DNA from: Zerene cesonia
Lineage: Eukaryota > Arthropoda > Insecta > Lepidoptera > Pieridae
DNA length: 64,000 nucleotides
NCBI RefSeq assembly: GCF_012273895.1
Contig: NC_052108.1
Span: 3,658,001 to 3,722,000, forward strand
Direction: 5' to 3'
The notes under the pieces were generated by a model. That model was given only the letters and a program-made list of their open reading frames with translations, did no database searches and was not told the DNA's origin. Shown here piece by piece: positions 29,701-44,700 of this stretch (position 1 is its first letter; every line of letters starts with the position of its first letter). Position numbers and translations under genes: made by a program.

Positions 29701-32700
29701 GACGTCTAAGTTTCTTTCTTAATACTTTATTGTGTAAAAAATGCTTCGCAGATGGTGTCGATGGTTTAGAACAATGGGCTGATTCCAACCGCTCTAATTG
29801 ATTTCTGTACATGTTTCTTATATCTATTGGGCAACTATCGCACTGTACAATATGTGCCGCGAGTCGGGTGGAATTACTGTATTTGTATTCTTTCTTACAA
29901 TAAACACACAAACCATGTTTTTTTCTTCCCGATTCACTTAGCACTTGAAAATGTTCCCATACATCGCTCAAACGCCGCGGCATTACCGTTTTAATCGCGT
30001 ATTTGTAGCTTTCCACAACGAAATTCAATAAAACATGAATTATAACCAATACAACACAATAAAAACACCGATTTTGCAACTAAAACAGCGTTGTTTTCAA
30101 CGAATGTGACGGACGAATATGACGCTTTCGATCGGTTTAAAATAGTCTGGTTACTTTTGACCTGTCAGACGATATCTATCTCTGTCTAACTTACGCGTGT
30201 AAGTGAGTACGATGCACGGTCTACTAAGCAAAGCGGCAGCGTCGCATGAATACGGCTGTTTTAATACTTGAGTAATAATAATTTAACGTTGCAATACAGT
30301 GATAATATTCTATCGTTTTGAGTTCTGAAAACTGTAATAAAAGCATACATGTACTGTATAAAGTATTTAAATAATTCCTTAGTGATATTACCGCGTTTAA
30401 TGTGTATATATAAATTCTGATATCCTCACACATACAAGTCTTAATGCGTACAATCACAGGTGTGTGTCACAACGCGGTTTTTAACCTTGTGTTTGTAAAG
30501 ATATTATGTAAACAAAAAGGAGTGAGTGACACTAGGACAATAATAATTATAATCGCTTAGATATCACTTAAGTTAAAGATATAATTGCATTACTTTTGCA
30601 AGTTTTCGTAGTCGAGCATTATTTCTTTATTTTGTATATATATAACTACTTTGTCATAAATGCGTCCTAACCTTCTGTCCGCAGCTTTGCCCGCGTAGTC
30701 AGTGGCTTTAGCTACATAGTTCCCATTGCCATGGTATCTGGGATGAGAAACTCAAACTATGTTCAGTGAGTGAACAAGAGACAGACGGCAGAGTAATATT
30801 TGCATTTAATAATCGTAGGAATTGGAAATAACAGATTAGGTATAAATTAATTGATTTAAAATTTACAATACCTATTCTCAGCTTACATAGCGACCTTATT
30901 GCGTATATCATACTCTATAACCATATCCAAGCTACCTTAATTTTAATAAAACAGTTACATTTCCATCGATCTAATGAAAAAGCATTTAAGCAAATTTATC
31001 GGTTTAGTTTCATGAGTAAAATAAATAAATAAATAAAAGGCGAAAAGGTGATCTTCGTTATTATTCGAAAATGTTAAAAGAGTTGCTCCCTATACCAAAT
31101 ATTACAAATAAGCATCAAGATAACTTTACACCATGCTGAGGAAGTCTCGATTTAATAGCAAATGGGGCGTTAGCTATATAATACAAATTAACTACAGGAG
31201 TTGGCCAGTGGCCTGTAGTTAATTTACTTTCGAGAAAATGGATGAATTTTCTGTGCTTCCCGATGATAACAATTATTATTTCTCGACCTCACATAAAGCA
31301 TTACGGGAGGGAAACGATTAATTTTAGTATATAGTAAAGGGAAATGCTTTAACTTTGAATTGTGATGCCAACTTACAAAAAAATTGCTAGTGCCTCGATA
31401 ATTTCTTTCTTGATTGATGAGTGTTTTTACACGTTTACATCACGTTATATTCTTTAGTGGCCGGATGAAAAGTAATTTAATTTATTATCTTCCTGTGCCT
31501 CGTACATTTGTTTAAGGGTAAAAGTCTAATGAGAATGATGCGTTCAATATTGAATGTTTGTGGTTTATAACTTCCTCAGTAAAAAATTACCTTTAACGTG
31601 ATTCAATAATAAAAACTGAGCTTAAACGATTGTTAAAAATGTAACGTTTTATTATTTAGATTATACTTGCTGCGCTCCGCAGTTTCACCCGCGTAAGTCC
31701 GTATTCCGTAGGAATATCGGGATAAAAGTTGCCTATATGTTATTCCAGTTGTCCACGTACCAAATTTCATTGCAATCGGTTCAGTAGTTTTTGCGTGAAA
31801 GAGCAACAAACACATACACACATCCTTACAAACTTTCGCATTTATAATATTAGTAGGATTAGTAGGATAGGATAACAATGTTGTATAGGAAAAAAAATAA
31901 ACGTAAAGCAATAATGTTGAAAACAAGCTTCATTTGTTATTATATTATGTTAAAATTAAATTTTATTATCAACGTACCTTGAACGTACGTACCGTATGAA
32001 CGTACGTTTTAAGTATGATCAAAATATATCGATTGACTAAGTTTTAGTGCGTTTTGCCTTTCCCTATAAGTGAAAAAAAATGAGATTATTGAAATAAGTA
32101 TAAAGAAAGTGTTGCGCTGCACCACTTTTAGGTACAGATAACAACTTTCACGGCAACTGGCATGATTTAAATTAACAAATTCACCATCGGCTTACTTTAT
32201 TTATGATAAATACAAGGAATTTATTTTTAAATTCTGTGTGAATATTTATAATATATTTCCAGTTATACCATTTGCATAAAATGAGTTCCATGTTGGCTTT
32301 AAATTTATTTCGTACCTACGTTTGATATTTGAACTACCATAAAATTAAAAAATGTAACCATAATTATTTTTATCCAAAAACAGAAAGGCCTTCTAATTTT
32401 TATAACTAGACCAAATTAATGGAACTACAAGGTGGGCACCAGCCTTCAAGCAGAAAATAATCATAAAAGGTTCACCCAGTAAAAAGTTATTAGGTAACAA
32501 ACAAAAAATAAAACAGTCGAATTGGTAAACTCCACCTTTTTTGAAATTGGTTGAAAATAGACGGGATTACCACTGACCTACACAACATGTCTATACTTAA
32601 TATTATAAAGCTGAAGAGTCTGTCTGTTTGTTTGTTGAACCCGCTAATCTCAGGAACTTCTGGTCCGATTTGAAAAATTCTTTCAGTGTTAATTCATTTA

Positions 32701-35700
32701 TTGAGAAAGGCTATATATACCACGGGCGAAGCCTGGGGGGGGCCGCTAGTGCAGAATAAAGTACTTATTCTATAGAAGCAAGGTACCCGTGCGCAGTGAA
32801 ATGATAGATTAGATAAGAATTTGATGAATCTCACAGCATGAACCTACAGACATTTATCATTTGCTAACTATTCCAATCAATTTCCGTCATGTAGTATAAA
32901 TTAATCACGTTTCAAAGGGCTAAGTAAATAAGATTAATTATTTCTAGTACTTACTTCCAATCAATCTATGACTTATTATAGGTATACTAATTTTAAACAC
33001 TATTCAAATAACATTTGTATCATCATCATCAATCATTAAAGCTAGATCAAGCTTGCGACTTTGACTGAATATGATTATATTTTTTGTGCGTGAGAGTAAT
33101 TCTGCGAATACAAAAGAAATACATATACACACATAATGTAATACTATCCAATTATTTCTACATATTATTACATACATACATAATATTACATCAAAATAAA
33201 ATCCGTAAAAATCGTTCTTCAAGTTTTGAATCCGGATTTATTTATATAAAATTGTTGTTTAACAGGTTACTTTATATGCTTTTTAACGCGTTTTTTAAAT
33301 TAAATAGGAACTAAAGAAAAGAAACAGCTGAGACAACAAATGAATAAAAAAAAATCACTTTTATATGTTTCATGAAAAATATTGATTTCTTATTTTTTTA
33401 TATATTGAGAGAAATAAAATTCACCAGTACTTTTTGAACTGCCATTGCATGCTTCGTCACAAGTGCAAAACAAGCTAACATTAATTTAAACGATCATAAA
33501 TACATCATTACCCTACTTCTTCAACCTACAAGGCTCACTTAACGTACTGTCATAACAGTAGCCGATATCACATACATGCTAGAACACTTGTAAGCATGTG
33601 AATTGTGAACAGCACTTTCTACTCGTTAAGGAAATGTGTGATCATTTGTTGTTTATGTTACACCACAACACTAACAGAAAGCAGCTGTTTCATGAGCATC
33701 AGTGTAGGATGAGCCTAGTAAGCATATAATATAGTTATTGGTTAGATAATATTAAAATGAGAACACAATAATCAAGTGCCTATAATACCTTATCGATCCT
33801 ACATTATATATGTAGATAATAAATTATCATTGAAAATCGTTAGGTCAATTTCTGTGCAAAATAAAAAAAGAAAAACATAGTATCTCGCTATTAATAAAAA
33901 ATGCTCAAGCCCAATAACACGACTTCTCATAAACAGAATTCATTTTATGGAATACAAGTAACAAGTTTGCTAACCACGAAGCATTACAAAAATGACATGA
34001 CAATATTATTTATCTTTCACGTTTCGTTCGTACACTACCTAGTTAAACAACCATATAACGTGTACAAGTTTACATAAGAAGAGCAGAGCCATAAAGTAAC
34101 TGTCATTTAGGAAATTGGTGAATCTTTTAGAAAATTTAGCAGTAAATTGTGCGATGGTGACAAAGTGCAGTACCACGCTCCATTGATCTACATTTCGCAG
34201 CTGTCGATGAAATTGTCATGTTAAAGCCGATTTTCGTATTGTATTGGTAATTATGAAAACTTCAACTACGATGCATGTACAGGTAATATTAGCTTCTTTA
34301 TGTAGCAAAGGAGCCGGTGGGTCGCCTCATGGTAAACGACCAGCAACACCCATAAACATTTGCAGAGGGATATGTTTATGCACATGGATTGCCACCTTTA
34401 CTGGATAAGGGACAAGCAAAGGATTGTTGGATGGAATAAAAGAAAGGACTAAGAAGGGAAAAGAATACGGGCCTTCGGCTCCAGGTCAGCTTACTACCGA
34501 AAAGATTTTTATATCAATTCTGTATTTCAAATCACTGATTTTAGTTAATGGCCAATTGTCGGAATGTATAATAAACTGCGCAGACACCAACCGCCACACA
34601 AGAAACTTCTGCTGACTCTTATGCATCAAACACAATATATTCAAAAAAGCTATCTCTACACAAAAAAACATCTACACTTTCTATCTGATGTCTTACTTTC
34701 ATTGCATTGAACAAATAACATAAATGACAGTCATATCGAATTCAACGAACGTCAATAATAAACATTACGCAACCATCATAATATTTGATACACCATGACC
34801 AAACACCTCACGTGTTACTGGAAAACAGGCATAGAAAGTGCAGTTTATATACATACATATAGCCAGGTCTAGACGGGATTCGAAAGTTTGATGCATGTGG
34901 ACCGCTCTAACGGGTTGTATGCACTTTCCATGCGAGATGCGCTTTCTGATATCCAGCATTAATAAACAAATTTAACCTTAATGACTATCAATTATAGGGA
35001 CCTAAATTTCTTAACCTAAATACGTTAAGTATGCACCATACCCGTTAGCATTTCGTATTCACAAACAGCAGCTCGGTAGTGTCATAAGAACTAGCTAACT
35101 AACATCATCATTATAATATATACGTATAATCAATATCCAATTAGAAGTAACCGGTAAAAATATCAACAGCAATTAATTTCTTATGATAATCATCTGAGTC
35201 GATACATTACAATGTGGGACCCTCTTGCCTACATAAATAAACGCATAAATTTGCATAAAGTATCAAGAGATTCAACCTCCTATCATTTAAGAGTAATTGA
35301 GCAAAAGGGTTTATAAAAAGACATTCCTTTACTACTCTAGATAAACCTTAGGTTATACCACAATAATGTTTAGAAGATGCTTATTAATCGTGAATACCCT
35401 TTAATGTAAGTACAAATTTATTGTCGATTGTATAGTCCGATAGATAGGGCAGATACAGCCTTGGGGTCGTGCTCTATAATTACTAACTCCTTTAATTATA
35501 CGTTTAACAAAGATTTATACATGATGAAGTTGTAGGACGCAGGGTAAGGACGTAAACGATAAGGTTTCTATCGTAACAATCTTGTATTGTTTGCATCACA
35601 TTAAATATCGCGTTAAACTGCTATTAAATATAATATTTAGCAAATTAGAAATCTATCAAAAGGCATATAGTTTATAAGAACACTAGGAAGTTATAGATGC

Positions 35701-38700
35701 AATATATTCTAATTCTCAAATTGTCTAATCAAATATCTGTTTTTATACAGTACTCTTAGTACTTACTAGGCTTATCAATGTAAAATATGTCTAAAACGAG
35801 ACACTTACCAAATCTATCTGAAATACGATATATTTAAAAGCTTTGAATGTTATCTTATTAATAACCACAATGGCGCCGGTTCAAAATAAAAATAACAATA
35901 ATTTTGAAATTATTTACATAATAGAATGGTTGATTTAGTTTTATGATATTTATGCTAATCAGTTGGTCCTAAATGTTCGAATTTCATTGCATAACTACTT
36001 TCTCGCAACAATTTTTCGATGCAGTGCGTCATGTGACTGACCATCCGACATCCTCTCACTTTCTGGCTTAGCGTGGGATTCATCCGTTCTATGCGCTTAT
36101 ACTGTCCAAATAAACCACTTTTACTTTCCATAATTGACGAGGGCATAGATTAACGTAACAGTCGTAAGTGATAACGAGTTCAGATTTCGTATGTTTGGCC
36201 TCTCGCGTTACACGTAAGAGTTGAAGGGCAAATGCTAATATTTAAATTGTGTTTTTTTAAGTGAAAATAGAAGCGGAATTTAATACTCTTTGGTTTGAAT
36301 ATTTTAAACTTATAAATCTCAACTTCTTTTAATGCGTCTACTAGAGCCTATTATTGTTTTGCCAAAAATTTTTAGGCAAAAAAAACAATTATTCGTTAGG
36401 CCAAAAATTTCAGAATATTAAAATGCATCACTGGTAAAATGAAACCTACATGTGATAATTTGAGTACTACACTCACCAATAAAAATTTTATACTGTACAT
36501 ACATTTTATTGAATAAAAGCAAATACAAATAAGCACTTGATAGATATATAAAGACTTTTACTTTTCTATTAATTGTGGGATTAACATATCCACTCTATCT
36601 TTGAATTAATTTAATTGCCTTTGAAAACATTCAATAAATGTTATTTAAGCATATTTTGTTATATAAACATTTCAAACACTCTATTCGATTATATGAGTCA
36701 TTATAACAAACTAACAAATGAAGTGATGAATAGCGTGAAGAAAGCAAATCGTTGTGGTTACTTTCAAATAATTATGAATGGCCAACATTTACATGCACCA
36801 CGTAAGTATAGGGAAACAATTATAGTAATTTGGACTTATTACATTATCTTCCATTACTATTACGGTGACTAATAGATACATTTACTGGTTGGAAAATCGA
36901 ATATGATTTATCCATAAGACGTTTTCTGATTCATCCAAATATACTCTTACTAGATTAGATCACGCATGTGTTAATTAGAAAAATATAATCTAGATTCTAG
37001 AGCAATCATTGCCAATAACTTCTTCGTAAACTTTATGACTGACCAACTAATTATTCTACAACTAGACATAGTAGGAAAAGCCTCATTATTTTGAAGATGT
37101 GGGCAGAAAGTCATAACTATGAAAATTGATTTAAAAAATCGTCTCATTACAAAGAAAAATATATATAATTACGGAATAATTTGAAAAAAAAAATAATGCC
37201 AATCCAAAAAGGCGGATGTAGCAAATTTAGCTTCAAATGAGGTTGCGGTATTGTGATTGATGTTAAAATGTGATATTCGGAACTCGTTAGCTGTTAGTTA
37301 TGTTATCTCCACACTGTAAATTCTAAACCTGTTTCGATACAACTTCCACTTTATCTGAAATAAACATATAAACAACCATTTCATATATAAATACTTATTT
37401 CTATTATAACATTATTTATGTGTTTTTGAATGTCGTATTAGTCGGTAGTGAGTAGCCTATCGCATAAGCTCTTTCTAGTTATTCAGCAATGTTTGCTCTT
37501 ACTGCGGATATTTATATACGAGTATGTACGTATTCGAAATAAGATAGTAGCAATGCTGCTAAGCCATTTTCGATGAATTCACATATTTAGACAAATTTTA
37601 TTATGTGTTCAACTACGTACGGTACACACAGTTTGAATATAATATTGCCAATAATTCCTATTGTTATATAATATAAATGTGGGGTTCTCGCTCGTGTCTC
37701 GCTACTGGCGGGAAAAGCGAAAGCATTAAGTATTTGAGAATTAGTCATTACAATATTTCTACAATATACATTGTTGTATTTGGATAGCAATGTTTCGTTT
37801 TTAAAATAACTGAATCATCAAGTATCAACCGCATACCAGCTAGTCCTCACGTTTTTAATAAATTTTTATTACAAGAGCTTTTACAGGAACATCAGCATTA
37901 TATATTAGCTATAAAAATATATCAATTTATAAGAAATTCGATAAAACAAATGTACTTTTTGCCTACTCATTTTTATAAAAGTTTAAAAAAATGAATCTGT
38001 AATCTAAATGTAATCTGTAATCTAAACTACATAGTAGTAAAACGAAGTCGCTCTTCGTTTTACTACTATGTAGTGATTACAGATTTATTTCGTTGGTCGT
38101 TTACGTCGTTTTCGTCGTCGTCGTTTCGTCGTTCTCTGTCCCTTCGTCCCTATGTATGCTTAAATCTTTAAAACTAGGCAACGGATTTTCATGGATTTTT
38201 TTAAATAGATAGAGTGATTCATGAAGAAGGTAGAATGAAGGTATATGTATAATAACATCAATTAAACTACTCCGAATTTAAAGCGTGCGAAGGCGCGTGC
38301 AAAAGCTCGTAATAATTATAAAAGAAGAAGGCATAAGGATTGATACTTTTCAATTTACAATTGTCGTGCAAGGCCCGAGTTCAATATGTTGTAAATATAG
38401 AAATATATGCGTAACTTCCGAACAATAGAAATGCAATACCCACTTCTCTAACTCAAACTCTTCATACAGAAATGGCATGCTTCAAGGAACAAGAAGATTG
38501 AATGATTCCAGTATGATGAAACGTTACTAATATACTGACACGATTTCTCTTAACTTATTCTTATGTTACAATGAATGAAACAAAGAAAACATCCTTATTG
38601 TCTAGAAATATAAATTATTCTCTATGAAAATGTTCTTTCATTTTTTGTACCTACTCTCGTACCTAAGCTGAATTTGCTAACCCTCGAATTTCACAGTCCT

Positions 38701-41700
38701 CTAAAAGATAATTGTCATACAAAGCGGATAATTAATAAGCCCGGGAACCTTAGTCAATGAGCGGTAATTATTGTATACAAATATGGTTATGGGAATGTCA
38801 TTCTTTGTTTTTCTACTTAAATTAATAATTAAAAACGTATTTGATGCCTTGAAATTACTCAGTTCCTATGTTGTTAAACAGATTTAAAGCAGCATTTGCA
38901 TTTTTCTTCCCGTTTGCAGAAGTCAATTAAAATATTACAGCGGTTCATAAAAATAACATGTTCCTGCAGCATCTGTTAATTTCTTGCTGGTATATAATAA
39001 ATTTAAGCAGTGGTGGCTCAGTGGTGAGGATCTCGGACTTGAAATCGACAAGTCGGGGTTCGAGACTAGGCGAGCGTGCAGGAAATAAATTGATTTTTCA
39101 ATGTATCCTCGTATGTGTAATATCACCACTGTTTCAAAAACGGTGAAGGAAAACATCGTGAGGAAACCGGCATGTCCAAGAATCGAAAGTTCGACGACAT
39201 GTGACACCTGCCAACCCGCACTTGCCCAGCGTGGTGGATTATGGCCTGGCCTGAACCCTCACAGGAGGCCTGTGTCCCAGCATTTTCCCAACATATAAGG
39301 GCTGATGATGATATAATAAATTTAATGTTGATATCTGTTGTAGCTTTATGTATAAGTGTGTAATTTGTAGCATCTTCTAATTTTGCGTAGACATTATAGA
39401 TACGGACATTTTTATCACTTTCTCAACCGAAGTCGATGGACGTACTGAAACGAATAACATTCTAAATCATGCCAATTAAGGACATTGTTGCATATCAACT
39501 ATTTTTGGAGAGCTGCAAAAAATAATTGCTCATAAACATGAAGGTATTCGGGTATAGCGTCTTTATTAAGAGTTATTATGTAAGATAGTAACAAATTAAA
39601 TCGACCGTTACGGTCGTTAATTTATTGCTTTAAATTAGTTTTATATCTACTTTTACTTCTTTTTTTGCAACTTTTTAAAGCTAGCTAAACACATGATTTT
39701 GGTGGCTTAACACATGATTGCATAATCTTAAGTAGGGTTAGAGATTAATTATTAAATAAACTTTAAGTAAATATGTGATTAAAACAAATCAAACAATCCA
39801 AACTCTCCACCCGCTTTTTTTTTTGTTATTGGCCACTATTTTTATGTATTATTATTTAATTTTTTGGAACGTTGAAATGTAACGCTCTATTTCGAATGCG
39901 GAAAGCTTACAATATGTTTATTTCGGCCAATAAATATTAAATACTGCATATTATATTCAATTTATTTGAATCCTGCTATGGTATTATGTTATCTATGATT
40001 CTACGTACATCTATTTCTAGTCACGCTTTGCAATTAAATCTTAGATAAAGTCATTTTCACTGAACACTCATCTTAATTAGTAGCCAATAATTTTATCGCA
40101 TCAGATACATTTATTATGAACCAGCCTTCGGGTCCGGTGGGCATACAAATTAACAGTCAATCAGAAACCAATCACAATTAGATCAAAACACTGATATCTT
40201 CATTGATACGCTTAATTAACGAGTTAAGATCGTGTTATCGTGAATATTTTTATATTTTTATTTCAATGTATATTTAGACAATCGTTTTGTTCAATAAGTT
40301 AATTGCATTTAGGTTTGATAAGCTTATGTAAAAAAGTTATTTTAAAATTTTCGATACATACCGAAAATTACAAAAAAACATTACTGAAGTGTTAATATGT
40401 TAAAAGCTAGACTAGGAAAAAAAAAACAAGAAAGATTTAAAAAAAATATTTAAACATGTTACCATGAAAGAAAAAAATCAGAAGCAGTTAATAAATATCT
40501 CAGAGTTGTTTCTATTCACCCCGCAATGACTATTCACCCTATTTTATGGAAAGTAATAGGTATTTCGATTGCCTCGAAATCTTTAATATTTTTTATCACG
40601 ATCCATCATTTACCAAGCGGTCGCCTTGCTTTTACAATGTATATGCCATGTACATCCACAGTCTTTAGTTTTTGTCGCCTGTCAAACTTACTGTGAATAA
40701 TGAGTGAATTGTTTTTATCGTTCATCTACTGTTTAAATAATTTGACAAGCAAATAAACACTACATTATGTTTTGCAAAAAAAGCTTAAAGTAATTTATCC
40801 GATTTAATACGACGTACCTACGAGAAAACATGTGTTTAAATTTTGTCATTTCAATGTTCTACATACGTTTTTATTTATGTACCTGTAAGTACATATATTC
40901 GTAGATTATTTAATCCTTTATCATCAAATACTCATTTCAAATACAACCACATCAGTTTTACATTGTACAGAAGCGTATTTAGACTTGTCACGTTGGATGT
41001 GTTCTTGTAACCTGCAAAAAATCCAAAGCCAAGCATACGAACTTATTATGGGGGTTATACAAACGACTTCAGCACTGAGGCCATTAATTTTTTGCTGTCC
41101 TTACTCTGACACTGACATGACAAGATCGAGTAGACTAATGTGCGAATTTAAATACCACTGTAAGAGCTGTCAAATCATTACATAAATACATTGGTGCAAA
41201 CGATTTTTTAGTATAACCGTTATCTAACACGGTTGGTAATGGTAAGCACAGATAATTTATTACAATTTTACCATAAGTATAATTAAAGCTCCAGCGTAAA
41301 AGGTTACAAACCTACATTAAATGATCGTCTTAAATAAAACGTAATTTAATTAAGTACGGAGTTAAAATAAATGAAATAACCTTATGGTAGTAGCTAAAGA
41401 AGGTGGTTCAGATAAGGGACAGGGGCTTAAGATATTATAATTGTGGCCTCATTCAATTAATATTCCTTTTTTACCCTTCCCAATCCTTTCCTTATCCTTT
41501 ACCGCTTAGCGCCTAACGTATTTGCTCTTCCCCTGCATGTGCGGTGGTGATCTCTTACCATCAGGCGAATCACCACCTCATTTGCCCGTTATTATATGAA
41601 TAAAAAAATATGCACATTCTGATTTCACTTACAAGTCTTGTAAGTTGTAGGTTAACAACAACATTTATGTTGAGATTTTAATGTCTATCATTTTATTGCA

Positions 41701-44700
41701 TACAAAATGCGTGTTTGTTAGAGACTGCCCTCAATCTTATCATCTACATTCAACACATTCATATTGTATCGATTTACTTTCACTCTGTAAACATGGAATC
41801 GTTATATTATATCGCATAATCATTGAGTTCGTGTATCGTGATCGAATCTGAAACATTCGCTCCAATATAGAAAGGTGGTGACTTACGATGCATTAGCTTA
41901 TATTGTTTTTTTTGTAATGCATTAATTGAAATTGTTTTAAATTAATGTGTTACAAAAAGAACAGTACAAGACAAAAAATTGTGTCTACATTTATAAAATC
42001 CTCATTGGCCGTAAAACGTTATCAAGACCGTTCACGTATATTGATGAATTAAAATGAAAAATGTTATGAAAAAATAGATATTATTTATTCCAATTACCTT
42101 AATTTTTGCTCACCCTCCTCTTCAAAATGTTTCTCTTTTTATTTTATATGGTAGTCTGGAAGAGATCGCTACCTAACGATAAGACCGCCATTTGTGCATA
42201 ATGTCTCTTTTGTTAATAAATAAATATTAATTTACTTTTTTACCAATAAGCTCTTAGAATGTAACTTGAATGAATATATTTCAAAATTTAAATGATTATA
42301 CATAAACAAAAGCGCACACTTAAAAGCAAACATAAGGAGACTGTATAAAAGATAATTTTCAAAGAATAACCTTAAACAAATAGATAATTATAAACTGTTA
42401 CGTTTAATGATATCCAGTGACTCATGAATAGTAGATATGTTACTTACTGCTACTGGATGCCTCATTAACATACAATATAGAGTAACTGATTCTTGTCACA
42501 TATGCAGTTGGAAGTTTTAGAAAAAAACTGTAAAAACTTCACACTTTAAGATTAAGTAAAAGTATTTATAATTTGAGCTTTAACGTGAATGTAGCAAGAT
42601 CTCTTTTGCACAGTTGAATTGAAATTATAAATTATACATTACTGTACAATTGTATGTATTTTATTTTATAATATTCAACCTATCTTCTCGTTTGATTTAT
42701 TATCTCAATATGCCTAAACTTAAAAAAAATATAAACGTTATTTATCATCAGACTTAATTTAAAGTTATACGATATAAGTAATTTATATTTTACTTATCAG
42801 GTTCTATCCAATAATCTTTTACAGACTTTTCTTGTTTACAATCTTGTATATTAAGTTAAGGGTTGTCACGTAAGTAACTATAAAAATGCTTCTAAATTTT
42901 TTATACTAAGTGTAAATTCCTAAGCTAATACCAATTTTGTCAGTATTTGTTATTCTGGAATAAGAAATAAAACAACTTATTACAGCATAAATAGGACAAT
43001 TATTGCAGGCAATATTTTTGAAGTACACCGACTTTTAGTTTGGATTTGAACTAGATACATTTTTTAAAAATCGAAAGTCCCAGTACTTAAAAATATATTT
43101 ATTAAAACCGCCAACCCTACGTTTTTTTATTCCTACATACCATGTACACATACATCCTATTTGTCATACATTATCTGATAAAAATTAGCCAACTAACTAA
43201 AGGTCTATATCTGCTTGCTGGACCTTACGACAAGATTAATTTTACGCCAGTCGCTTAATTAGCCTTTATATCAACAGAGCGGCATCGTTAATTGAAAGCT
43301 GTACCTGTTTTATTTTTTTTTTTTCAATTATGGGATTCTATTTTTAAATTTTTCATTTTTTTCTTATATTCTATTTTGTCATTAATACTGCATGGTTGGA
43401 TATAATACAGATATTTATATCAACTAAATGGAAATAGTCCTGTATATTTCTTGCTTGAAAATAAAAAAAATATATATATATGTAGTTTTTATACGTTTAT
43501 CACGATAGTAACTGCTTGCCAAGTCACGAAAACTTAGAAATCTCGTAATGTAAGAATAAAATTAGTTTTTTTAAAAATTTCGAAAGCCTTCGATTTCAAA
43601 TAATTATGAATGTTTCACAAAGAGCACATACATTATCTCGATATTTTACAAATGTCGACAATTCTAACTGTGGTTACTAGGAAATTCATCTGCGGTATCT
43701 CTTGAAAATGTGAAGCTACGTGCTTCAAAGGTAGATTGAGTTAGAAACTCTGTTAAATGCCACTCACAAGAGATAGTAGATCATATTATGAAGATTTCAC
43801 TTTTCTGACATTATTAAATACCTGAACATTTTTTTTCTAATTTTAAATATGTGACTACCCACGTTTAATTAAATATTTAAATTATATTTTTATTGTTTAT
43901 TCTCAAATGCTCGACTCAACTGCCGTAATTCCTGCAGCACCATCGCTCAGAGGATATTAAAAACCTAAATATATGATAATAATAATTTGCTTCATAAACA
44001 TTGACATCTGCTATCCACATTCCCCTTTAACAAATATTGATGAAAAATTAAGAACTTATCACACTAATATTTGCATTAATTCATTGTAGTAGATTTACAT
44101 TATTAAAAAAAAGTGTAAGTCTAAAACCATATAAAACACAACATTGAATATTTACGAAACCGACAAAAACTCGATACCGTGTTGATACCATATGCCACCG
44201 ACCTGACTTGGAGCTGATTTTATTATGAAATTCATGTATCACTTTCTAGATGTATTCCAGTTTCTGTTGTAAGTTTTTAATCACGCTTATTACTCAATTG
44301 AAATCTAGATGCTGCTCTTACAATTACTTACCCTGTATACCTATTTGTTAGAGAGTCGATAATGTTTAAGTACGAATTAGGTCATGCTCTCACGTGGGTA
44401 ATTATTGGTTAAATACCATATTTACGTAAATTTCCATGCTTAATAGAAACCTCTCTTACAACTTATTCTATGCAGAAAAAAAGTGAAGATAGAAAATTAA
44501 ACTCAAAGTAGATCTTATGTATTTACGTATCTGCTCATTGCCACCTCGCAATTTGCGGCACTCGTACGACGAAACTGTTGATTTGACGAAAATTTTTTAA
44601 AATATATGTAAATTGTTGAATAATTCTCTAAACTAATTTGTACATAAATATTTCCCTAGTCGGATGGCTGGGAAAGAGATATGTCTAAAATAACGTTCTC

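Noticed and set aside
26880..30250. Terminal inverted repeats or 8-bp duplications of an active hAT element around the BED/hAT gene
   Set aside because: None was found by eye on either side, in line with a domesticated gene, though degraded ends could be missed.
38935..39298. Open frames of 62-90 codons on both strands
   Set aside because: They are translations of the SINE A copy at 39006-39310.
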